Assembly: GCA_031761405.1 (NCBI GenBank) | Contig: JASEVX010000006.1 | Location: 28,353,533 to 28,417,532 of the forward strand | Direction: 5' to 3' | DNA: 64,000 nt | Source: Serripes groenlandicus | Taxonomy: Eukaryota; Mollusca; Bivalvia; Cardiida; Cardiidae | Shown here: positions 11,228 to 23,400 of the stretch, one piece after another | Position numbering within the stretch: the stretch's first letter is position 1 | Layout: each line of letters begins with the position of its first letter | Program-made: the position numbers and the translations under genes | Notes under the pieces: model-generated | Database searches by the model: none | Told to the model about the DNA's origin: nothing | The model's input: the letters and a program-made list of their open reading frames with translations, nothing else

Positions 11228-11442
11228 CTAATCTATTCGATGATGAGGGAAATTTGGTGGCCATTCAGGGTGTATAAGAAAATCGCCTCGGATGGGTTTA
11301 TGAATGTATCTAGTTTTCAACCTCTGGTCAATCTCCTGCTGTCTTCGAAGTTTAAGGGTCGGGGGATTTCCTAAACTGTTGAGGGGCTGTATCGTACTCG
11401 GAGGGTAACCTCCGTAGAGTATGTGCCGAACTTCCTCGGTTT
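11228..11442 (-). CDS. Gene 1 exon 7 (stop codon)
   Basis: The acceptor is TTTCATTTCACAG. One carried G completes Glu240; the frame runs 71 residues to TAG at 11230-11228, with YGGYPPST near the start and HPEWPPNFPHHRID at the end. A SINE lies just upstream in intron 6 and a foldback element just downstream, so the 3' UTR may be transposon-derived. Confidence 0.87.
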
Positions 11443-14400
11443 CTGTGAAATGAAAAAAGTATGTATAATGAACAATTGATTGATTTTAGTTTAATGTCAT
11501 TTTCAATTTTTAGTTTAATGTCGTTTTCAATTTTTTTTCAGTCATATCACCTACTTATGTGTTTTCAGGCTTTCTCACACATGTACTCCACACAACATAC
11601 TTTCAAAGCAACTGGCTGCTTTTCCACATAGAATGTTTGCCCATTTGTGGAAGACGAATGACACTGGTCACAGTGACTTTTGTCAAACGTCGGAAAGAAT
11701 GTTGGCTAAGCTGGGGTTCAAACTCACAACCCCTGGAAAGACAGCCCATGTCGTTACCAGGGCTCGGCTAATAATGAACAAATCACTGCTCAATTGAAAA
11801 TAATGATTCTAGAACATGACATTTTTTATTGTTTTGTATATCAATATAACAGTATAACAATATTGACATATTTGTCCTGATCTTGTTAAGATGACAAATA
11901 TATTATTTGGTTTATAAAGGATTTTCATCAAATTTTAAATTTATTTTCTTAACCCTTTTCAACATACAACAAATCTGTAGGAGAAATATTTCAAGGCATA
12001 TGGAAAATCTCTTAAATGAAAGTATATTTATTGGACAGACTGTTGAAAACATTGCGGCAAGAGGATTTTTTTTTCATTTTGAGCAATTTCCCCTTTTGCT
12101 ACAATGTTTTCAAAAATGCATCAAAATGTGTCTGCATGTGGGAAAGGATTGAATACACATGGAAAGATAAGCAATACTCAACTTGGTTTTGATAAAAAAA
12201 ATAGGTTGCAAGCTTTCAATAAAAAAGAAACTATGTTGACTAAAAACACATCTAAAATATAAATTTTATATATTTCAAAATTATAAATATATGAAAATAA
12301 ATCAAAATCATATTGCTTAAATTCTATTTTTCTCCCAATAATTCTAAACATTGCTGACTGCAGAGGCATCAAGTGTTTTCTGTATCAGGGAAAGAGTATT
12401 AAACCTTTTCCTTGAAAGAAACAAGCCTGCATCAAAAACGGAATTAAGTCATGGCCTGTAAAGGAATCTTTGTATTTAACTTCATCAATGACCCAGGTGG
12501 CAATATAATTCTCTAGAAGTAGGTAAATGTGAAGGTCACAGGATGAGATATTTTGGTATCACAAGAAAATGCTATTCACAAGGAAAACTTTGATTGCATT
12601 GTGTTTTTACGCCGCCTTCAATAATCTTTCGGTTATATGACAGTGTTTCCTGGGTAAATTTCCAGTACTACTAGTCGATTTATCCTTACAGTGGCAATCA
12701 GTCTTAATGCTAACTGCACAAGCCTGAGTGACAAGGAGAAGAAGCCATTACTATACATGTAATACTTTAAGTCTTTATCATGACCCTTTTCAAAAGGAAT
12801 GCATAACAATTATGCATTATCACCAACAAGTGAAATGTTACGGCAATGTTTAAAGTTTTTACCAAAAACAAAGAGACAGATAGGACAAACAACACTATAA
12901 TTTATGCCCCCAAACCCCAATGGCTTATATCATAACTATGGGAAAAGATGCATTTCCTGGCCACATACAACAAATGATTGAAATCTGCAGCAGACAACTT
13001 TGAAAACATTTAGTCAAGAATATGAAAACTGTCTATAAAATGAAACGACACTGATTGTCTTCAATAAAGTTATAAACATTGTGGCAAAAGGAGAAATTTT
13101 CTTCTTTTGCCACGATGTTTTCAAATGTCATCTGCTTCAGAGGCGTGAGAAAGCATCTGTATATGGGAAAGGGTTAACAACTATTTCATTCAAATGTTAT
13201 CTGGACATTTTGACATTAAAATGAGAAGCTGCACTAACTGTAAAAGATCTGTTTTAAACCATTTCAATTTGCAAATATGCTTAACATTACATAAAATTGA
13301 AGATATATTTGGCTAGCTTTAACCCTTTACCCACATGTAAACACTGTTCAATGAAGCAGTCATCTTTTGAAGACATTGTAGGAAAAGGAAAAATTGTGCA
13401 TATAATGAGCAATTTCTCATGTTGCCTTAATGTTTTTAACTCTATTCAATAATAATACTTTAATTTATAAAGGTTATCAATGTTGATGCCAAGATACTGG
13501 TATTTTCTGAAGGTTTCTTGACTGTTGGAAAGGTTTAAATCTCATGGTACATAGAGGATATTTGTTTGTTTTGAGTAGATATGGAATATATATCTCATCG
13601 TGAGTGAAAATATTTAAATTGTATCGCTTCCAGATGAGATATATTCCATATCCACTCAAAACAAACAAATTTTCTTTTTATTTTATGCTAATTCACAATA
13701 GGACGAATCTGTGTGAATGTCCTATTCAAACACAGTTAGTCCGCAATATTGAAAAGTGTTTGCTACACAATTCCAGACAATGACAATAAGTTGGATTTGT
13801 TAAATTTACGGACTACGGAATTATACACTGGAAGGCTATATATCAACACAGGAGACTCCTTTTATAAGTGAAAAAGTAGTTCTGGCATTACCTATATCAC
13901 TCACAGTGTGGGTGATATGGATTTTATATCATTGATAGAACACAGTATCTCATCATTTAGCATAAAATAAGTCATTATTCATTTCTAAAATGAATCACTA
14001 GTAGCAAATGTTATGAAGGTGATTAGCTTTGATTGATTGATTGACTAGAGTTTAATGCCCAAAACAATGTGTGTGGCATATAAGGAACACAGACTTTACA
14101 GTATTTGCAATCAGTGTAGAACCAGATCAGTTTGGGCATTTGCGCAGTCTAACTTAGATTTGCACTGGTCCTGGAACACTCATAGAAGCTTTCAAGAAAA
14201 TTCTGCTATCAGGTACAGTCGAACCTCGTTAATCCGGACACTTTGGTTCCCAGAGAAAAAAGTCCGGATAGCGAATCTTCCGGATTAACGATTTCTTATT
14301 TTGCCTACGCCAAATTTTCGTCTTAGCATAACAATAGGAGTCAAAGAATGGGACCCAATATTTCCCCAGATATTGCGCGGATACATGATTATAATTGAGG

Positions 14401-17400
14401 GAAATTCATTCAAAATACCTTTGCAAACTGTCAGCGATATTGTATTTACCTCTAGATACTGTTTGTCGTAAGCAAAGCTTTATCATGAGATTAACAACAC
14501 ATAGATAACCAGTACGTAAACATGTACGTTTTTGAATAAATGAACGTCAAAATATAAAAATATTGAACAACTTATTATTTTTGTCAGATCTACACTTGTC
14601 TCTGGGTCAAAATATCGAAATTTTAGTCTCAAAATCAGTTTAGATCTGTTTGACAATTTGGCTGCTATTTTATGGCTGCTAATCAAAGTAAACAATGACA
14701 CACGCTTGCAGGGTTTATTCTCGACTGTCCCACATTTTGATTTTTGGGCTAAAAATCGATGTAGGACTATCGGGAAAAAATACAGGTAAGGTGTCGGCTA
14801 ATCCCTGCCCGGGGCGAAGATATCACTACAGTTCGGTTCATTTAAAATTCCACTATATTGGTAACCATTTTGTATAAAACAGTATGTTACGAATTTATCA
14901 GAAAAAAGCTCTTGTTTGGTCCTCTTTTTGATATAACATAGGAATAAGGAAAATATCAAATTATTTAGAAAAACATATTTTAATTCAAATTAGGTAATTG
15001 AACTATTGTTTATAATACATACATTCAAATAACAAATAACAAATTAAACACATCATATAATCACATCGTCTGATCTGGGTTTTCACTGTTTTCAATTTTG
15101 TTGAATATTTACTCAGTTTATAAATGGTTACATATGTAGACAATATGTTGCTCTGTCCGCATACTCAATTGCGCTAATGGACCCATCACGCAGGCGTTCC
15201 TTTAGGGATGCTAGTCGCGTGTCAATGTTTTTATATTTCCTTCTCTTGGTTGGTCTTTTACCTCCGGTAGCATACTGAACTACCTTGATACATGAAAATG
15301 ATTCAACTTCCTGGATAGTTCTAAGGATGGAAAATATGTTCGGATGTGAATGCTGAACAGCTTTCTTCAACATGCTATGCCAGCCTTCTACATTGTTTGT
15401 CGTCCTTGGACCATGGGTATTGAAATTCCAGTGCATTAAACAGTCTCAGATAAGTTTCTTCCGACTTTCCTGGTAGGAAAGCAAACATCAGAGGATACAT
15501 CTGTCCGTCTATAAAACAATGCCATGTGTAAAACTGGTAGAACAGTCCCGGGCATGTGTAGAAGGTACCGTCAGCGTAGATTGTTCTGGCGTTGCATAGG
15601 TGCTCCAGATTTGTTTTCTTCACCTTCGTCTATAAGCAGAAACTGCTCACCAGCTGACGTCTCTGTCCACTCCCCTTCCAGGCGTATGTCTTGTCTTCTT
15701 TTCGGAAGTACTGGGGTGTCTTTGCTTCGCTCACGATAAAGTTGAGACTTACATCCTTCAAAAGTCTGGATTCTTTTTACCAATTCAACAGATTGTTCAT
15801 TCCAATCCCGATTTCTGAGAGCTGATACCTCTTCTTTGTAAATTGTTGGAATAGGCGTTGTTTCTTTTCGACACCGTTTTCGCATCTTCTGCATCACATC
15901 GTCTGTTTCTATATGGAAATTGTCAGGCTCGTGGATATGGTGAGCGTTATGTCTGACGAGAATACCTTCTCTGGTTGTTACTCGTGATGGACAGGCACGG
16001 TTAGAACATGTCCAGTACACCCTCTCTTCCCGTCGGCTCTTAATAACAAATTTGTGGCCATCAATAACCAGACTCATTCCGCCGCGCTGGTTCTTCACAA
16101 AATCTAGTCTTACTTGCGCGTTAGCCATGTTTTCAGTATGATGTAAAAACAATAATGATACTTTTCCCCAAAATTTTCAATTCAAGAAATGCATCAACAG
16201 TTTGTTCATTTATAATTAAGAGCATATAATTATATAATTTTCTTTAATTTAATTGAATGTTTGTGCAAACAGTTTAGAAAGAAATGAAACAAAGGTGAAA
16301 TTAATAAAGATCAAATAGTAAAGAAACCGCAATGAAACAAAGGTGAAAATACTGTGAAATTTACTATGTTTGTAGTGGAATAGGCATAAACTTAATTGAA
16401 TGTTTGTGCAAACAGTAAAGAAACCGCAAATTTTTCCCTTACCTCTCTTTACCGCTCGTTATCCCACCGCACTAAGGGTAAATAGTAAAATCAAAATGTG
16501 GGACGATCGAGAAGACACCGCTTGCAGATTATTGTACAGCCTTAGGCTATTACATTGTATACAGCTTTAACACCTTTTAGGACAAACGGACACTACAGAA
16601 AACAATGACACAGACTAATTGAGTAAAAATATATACTGTCTATGTTTTCTGTATGCTGTACAGTCATGTACATTACTGTTTGGACTTCCGGACTAACGAA
16701 ACGGATTACATGTGTAAATGGTCAGTCCGTTCCCGATTTTGTTTGTCCGGTTCCGGAACGCGAATTTCCGTATTAACGGAGAATAATTAAGAATAAAAAA
16801 TCCGTTCCCTGAATTTTTTGTCCGGATCGCGAATTTTCCGGATTAACGGCGTCCGGTTTAACGAGGTTCGACTGTATAAGATTGCATGTTTGCACAAACT
16901 GATCTCAATCTATTTTCCCTGGAGCACCACTAATTTATACATAAAAATGTATCGACATTATAATGCATCCTAGCTCGTAGTTTCTAAACTAAAATATATT
17001 GAGATCTTTCAAGCACTAAGATATGTCAATTTATCCAGTTCCTACCATGGGGGAAAGGGATATAAAGTATCATATTTAGCCAGTACAAGAATATTCTACA
17101 TTAAATATCTGTCTTTAACCCTTTCCCAAAATGGGGCTCCTTTCTGACACTTCTTAAAAATATTGTGGCAAAAGTAGAAATGGCTCATTATGAGCAGTTT
17201 CTCCTTTCGCCACAATGTTTTCAACTTTATTCAATAATTGTTCTTTCATTTATAAAGAGTTCCCATATTCTTTACTAATGTTAACAAAGTTGTCTTCTAA
17301 AGATTTGTTGTATGTGGGAAAGGGCTAACCCTTTTCTATATACAATAATACCGCTGCCACCAACTTTGAAATTATATGAGGAGAAAAATGGAAAATCTCT

Positions 17401-20400
17401 ATAAATGGAAGTTTAATTATTGAAAAGATTGAAAACATTATGGCAAAACAAGAAATGGTTGACTCTAAGCAGTTTCTCTTTTTCCAAAAAAACATTTTCA
17501 AAAGAAAGCGGCTGCAGATGTTTTAAAATGTGTCTGCATGTGGGTAACGGTTTAGACGATGTTTACATCTACAAGGTAGCTCTTAAAAAAAAACCTGTAA
17601 CACCTTCCTTCATAAGGTTTGCCATGTCTTGAAAATGAGGCTTGTAAGTACATGTTAACTCTTTCCCACCTGCAACGCCTAAGCAGCCGACAACTTCTGA
17701 AAACATTGTGACAAAAAGAGAATTTGCTAATTATGAGCATCTTCTTCATTTGCCTCAATGTTTTCAACCTTATTCAATATTCATTTGTTCATTTATAGAG
17801 AGTTTTTATATTTTCAATTAAATGTTTTCAAAGTCGTCTGCAGCAGAATTGTTGTATGCGGGAAAGGGTGAAATACAGGACGAAAAGCTTTGTCAATAGC
17901 TAGATATTGTTATTATTCTTAATTTCTCCTTTTCTTACAATGTTTTTAAAATTTGTCTGTGACAAGTTTGTAAATGTCTGTATAATGAAGGAATGTGTCA
18001 GAGATTGCATACCCTTAAACACATATTCTGTTTCAAAATTCCTTAAAAGAAAAGGTGAGGAGAACTTGCTTACAAATAGTACAACATACAAATGTACTAA
18101 ATTTGTCATTACAAATATAAATGTATATATATATAACACCAGACTTTCTTCTCATGCAGGAAAGTTAAGCCATACCCTGTTTATGCTATTTTTGACATAA
18201 GAGGGTTAGGGTATTAATATCATGATCCCTCATTAAATGATAGATTGATTGAATTGTGTTATATGCTGTTTTCAACAGTATTTAAGTTATATCACATCGT
18301 TTCTTGGGTAAAATACCAGTTTTATTGATATTATTTATCCTAACACCAATAGATCAATTGAATGCTATCCCCATAGTTCAGAAAACCAAGGAGGGGTACC
18401 ATTACTTCAATGTATATGTTTTTTGGTATGACCAAGTAAGGGATTGAACCCTGCAGGGTCTGCCACTCCAATAATGAGCAATTTATCCTTTAACAAGAAA
18501 TGTTTTCAACTCTATTCAATAATTATTCTTTCATTTATTAAGATTGTCATTAACTTTCGCTTCAGTTTTTCAAAGTTGTCTGCTGCAGATTTGTTGTATG
18601 TGGGTAAGGGTCTTTAAACTTATAGACTTACCCCTGGGTCCAGCCATTTTCATCCATCTATGCATTGAAGGTACAGCAGTTTGAGGGCGGGGACTAGGTT
18701 CAATGAATCCTTGGGGTACAGGTGACTGAAAAATATGAATAGGGGATATCAAACTTGAACTGCATCTGGCTATATTGGGCCTTGTTGCATTTGTTTCGTC
18801 TTCCACCAAATTGGCTATTAGTCTATGTGTAAAGGCAGCCAGTTGCTTGGAAAGTTAATTGCGTGGAGAACTTGTGGGAAATAGCCGGAAATCACATAAG
18901 TAGGTGAACTGGAGGCCGAGATATGACTGAACAACTGTTAGAAACGGTGTTAAACACCAATCAATCATTAAATGCTTATCCCCATTCCAGAAATAAAAGA
19001 AAATAACTAACCTTAGAAACTTGTAATAAATCTTTATCTCTGTAGTCTCTCATTGCATTCACAACTTCATGTTTATCTATAATAAATAATGAATGAAATA
19101 ACACTATTAACCCTTTCCCTCATATAGACGCTTTCTGACGCCTCTGCAGCAGACGGCTTTTTGAAAACATAGTGACAAAAGAAGAAATTGCACAAAACGT
19201 GCAATTTCTCCTTTTGCCACAATGTTTTCCACTTTTTGTCATAGGTTATCCATTCAATTATGGAGATTTTCTATTTTTTGACAAAATACGTTCAAAGTCG
19301 TCTGCTGCAGAATTACCGTAGGAGGGAAAGGGTTAAAACCCTTTCCCTTGTACAGACAACCTTTGATGCCAGTCTTGAAATGTTGCACTTTGGAAAATAA
19401 GAAACGGCTCAAAAACAAAAAGGATCAAATTCTGTTTTGAAAAAAAATAAAATCAACTCTGTATTGAAATAACTATTTCAATATCTTAAATTTGATATTT
19501 GTATCCGCAAAAACCTTCAAAGCAGATGACTCTTAAATAACAAGAATATCATATGTAAAATTATTTGTCCCTGCATGGCAACCGAAGGCTTGTCCATAAT
19601 TTGTTGTCAAAAAAATAAAATGAACCCCAGCCTGGCCAAAATTCTATCCGACGTGTGACACAAGTCAATGTGACTGACGTCATTCAAGTTCTACCAATGG
19701 GCTAACAAATATGTGGAGGAAAAAGTAGCCAGTTGCTTGGACAAATTAGTTTGTGGAGTTCTTGTGTCAAAACGCCAGGAAACAAATGGGTAGGTGAACT
19801 GGTTGCCATGATATGACTGAAAAGTTGTTCAAAATGGCATTCAACCACAATCAATCAATAAACAATACTTACAATCATCATCAGCAATCTTTAACCAGGC
19901 CTGGGCTCCCCATGCTTCATTCGAATCTTCAATAGCCTCAGTGAGTGCGGCCTAAAATAATAAACATATTTAATCCTTTCAGTGCTGAATTCTTCAAATG
20001 GAATTGGCCAGCTTTTGCACTTGGAAGAGTCCATAGCCAATTCTAGGAAAATCAAGATAAAAATGTAGAGATTAGTAGCCAACAGTATACAGCCTGGTGA
20101 CACAGTGCAGATGAACCGTCTTGCCTGGATCTTGCTTGCTAAGGCTTCACAAAAATCGTTCCAGTAGTTTAAGGTTACATCTATTAACTGATAAATACCC
20201 TTGTAATGTAATGTAATTATAGAGACCAACTGCTCTGATTGAGCATAAGCTTTTTAGTTTCTATAGGCCCATTTGATAGCCTACACTATATCATGAACTG
20301 TGTATCTGACAACAGAGTAAGATACAAAGGGGTGCGATGCCCTAACTCTTTCTGAAAAAAACCTTGGTTCTTTAACATGTTCAGTGTAAAGCAATGATAA

Positions 20401-23400
20401 AATGTGGGGCACTTTTCCCTTTCCCAAATACAGACTAATTTTGACGCCTATGAAGCAGACAACTTTTGATATCATTATGACAAAAGGAGAACTTGCCCAT
20501 CAACTCTATTCAATAATTATATATTCATTGATTGACATTTTGCGATATTTTTTATCTCGATATCGTCTGCTACAAATACTGTATGAGGAAATGGTCAAAC
20601 AAAGGCATATATATTATGAGATGCATATATATTATGAGGAGCCTCGTCCCAGCAATATACTATCAAATCAAACTTAATATTGCATAAAGAAATAGTCGCA
20701 ACAAGATGATTCTCTTTAATTAAACCCACCTTTGCAGAAGATTTAAGAATAAATGGCAATAATGATTAATTTGCATACTTATATTTTTTTTTTTAAAAAT
20801 CTGTTCTCAAGAGGCTTTCAGGATGCTTGATTGTATAGTGTTATATCAAGGCATTTCCTCAGTTAGGTACCACACTAACGGTCCGTTTATCCTGACAAAA
20901 GCAATTCAGTAATTTTGTATAATAAGAATCTATCTATGTTCATCCTTTATGCCATGAGTAAAAGAACTTTTGAATTCAACAGCATACCATTATAATTATA
21001 AATTGCAGCAACCCACTGATGAGATATTTTTTATATTTGTAATAAGTATACATGTAAAAGAGCTAGAGGCCTAAATACAATAAAATACTTGAATTTAGTA
21101 TGACTAGATGACAAACAGTGTATATTCTGATTAGTCTGCTCTGAGGCAAAAGGTTTATCATGAGTTCACTGGTCACAAAGTCGACCCAATGCCATTTTTA
21201 TGAGAAGTGGGTTATATTTACATAAGGTTCCCTGTATTGGTCGATTGCTGCAGTTCTTGGTCTTCCATTATACTTCTCTCTCTGGGCTTTTCTCAGTTGC
21301 CTTTCCTCTTCTGGAACACTGTCGTCCACTACAAACATATAGGGCAGTGTGAAATAACATCTCATTATTAATGACTGGGTCAAGGAAGGTCATATTTGTG
21401 ACTCTATCTTATGCACCAGAGTGCAACCTTCATGTCAAGCCATAGTAGCTCAGTCTGTAGAGACACAGGCCTTCAGTCAAGGTCAATGTGGTGATTTTGA
21501 TTACAAAAAGTCATTGTGAGAAGCACCACTCATCTTTTACCAATTGGCTAAGAGTCATTTGCTTGGAAAGTACTGTATAAGTGGATATATTTGAGTGTCG
21601 AAAAGTTTGCGAATTGCCAATTTCAGACGTTTCGCGCGTGGAAATGTTTGCAAATGACAGAAATCTGTATGTTTGTAATTTTTGCATGTCATAAATATCA
21701 CTTCACTGGAGTTGTGCATAATATCTACATGTCGTGAAATTGTATGGTAAATTGTTGATTAAAAGTGTTGACACTTCGATATAATACGACCCTTTGTTTG
21801 CTGAGACCTGTACGTTTGCTGTTTGACAATAACATGTTAAAACTATTAAGCGGTTTTGTTTTCTTACAAAGGTGTAACCAGACGGCTCTGGTCATTTTTG
21901 ACGTGTTTAGCACACCCCTGAATTTCACAAAGTAGATTCTTCAAAGTTTTATACAGGACCGGACCGGACCAGACCAGACCTGTGATGGGCAACTTGTAAA
22001 TATGTTAAATGAATTACTGCAAATATATTGCAAATGTTTGGACGTAGTTTCCTAAACACACAATTTAAATTAAAATATGTTTGTTATATTTAGTCATCAG
22101 TCTCTTACTGTTTCTTACTGTTTCATTTGGATTGAGTCGCAATTCTCAGGTAAGACGTTTTGAATCAAAATACCGGCTAGATGATGCGTAGGTAAAATAA
22201 ACATCGGGGTATATGGAAAGTTTCACTAGCGGATATTTTCGCGAATTCAGTGAATTCTCTAAATTCACAAATGTTTCCACGGCGCGAACTTTACCACTTA
22301 TACAGTAGGTTGTGTCATTTGCTTGGAAAGTAGGTTGTGTGGAGTACTTGTGTCAGAAAGATCAAAAACGCATGAGAAGTGCAACTGGCTGACATGATAT
22401 AACTTCATAAAACTAATTTAACTAATAATTAGGTACCTGTGGTGTTGGGTTGGTCTTTTACTCAACCAGAACTTAAAATGTTGGTTTTTGGGACCACTCA
22501 AGGCCAGGGGAAAATATTAGTAAACGCAAAAGAAGAGCTCTACTTTTAAAATTAAAAGGCTGTATATTTATACCATTAAACAAGGTAAGCTGTGTTCTGC
22601 AAACACCAAAGTCTTGAAAAGAATAAATTTACACATCCACACTATTAGAGCTCTAAATAAGGGGCGTTTTGCATATTCTAAAATCCCTTTTTGACCCTCC
22701 AGCCATGTGTTCTGGGTACTCAAAAGAATCGTCTCAGTGAGACAATTCTTTTGAGTACCCATAACATAGGGTTTGCTTTAATAATAAGAGACAAATTGTG
22801 GGAAAAAGAGCTGAATACCCCCCCTTATCTCGAACCTCTGTGTCACTATGTGATCTAAATTAAATGTATGTACACTGTATATGGCAGAGGCTTCTTGAAT
22901 ACTTATTTTCAGATTGTGTTGATGTGGAGGCTGTGCAGGCTGATCTTGATCTATAATGGTAGCAAATTCCAAAGGGTTTGCTTTCTGGTAGTGTAGCTCA
23001 AATAAACAATCTTCCTGAACAATATGATAATTTGCACATCTCACCTTAATACTTAAGCTTCCAAAAGTTATATAAAATTCCAGATCCTAATCAGACAGTT
23101 TTGTATACTCTTTCCCACATACAAAAATGTAGCAGTTTGTTTAGAATAAAAGAAAGAAATATCTGTATAATTTAATAGAGTTGAACACATTTTGAGCAAA
23201 AGGTGAAATTGATCATGTTGATCATAGTTTCCTTTTGCCACATTGTTTAACCCTTTCCCTCATACGACAATTCTGCAGCAGATGACTTTGAACGTTTTTT
23301 GTCAAAACATAGAAAATCTCCATAATTGAATGTATAACCTATGACAAAAAGTGGAAAACATTGTGGCAAAAGGAGAAATTGCACGTTTTGTGCAATTTCT

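Larger units (their letters stand above)
14216..16874. mobile_element. pogo/Tigger-like element with TA target, host of the MULE
   Basis: Termini begin CAGTCGAACCTCGTTAATCC and its inverse, matching 24 of 26 bases, flanked by TA on both sides (14214-14215, 16875-16876). Removing the MULE leaves about 840 bp with no transposase. Subterminal repeats with TCCGTTCCC and GCGAATTTTCCGGATTAACGG recur near 16725-16850. CAG ends plus TA target fit the pogo branch of Tc1/mariner; assignment is by terminus only. Confidence 0.75.

Noticed and set aside
22876..23014. Exon-like open segment (minus strand, EDCLFELHYQKANPLEF..) between gene 1 exons 2 and 3
   Set aside because: Its length is 139 nt, so inclusion between exons 2 and 3, which already join in phase, would break the frame, and its donor is weak. 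The open frame is probably chance.
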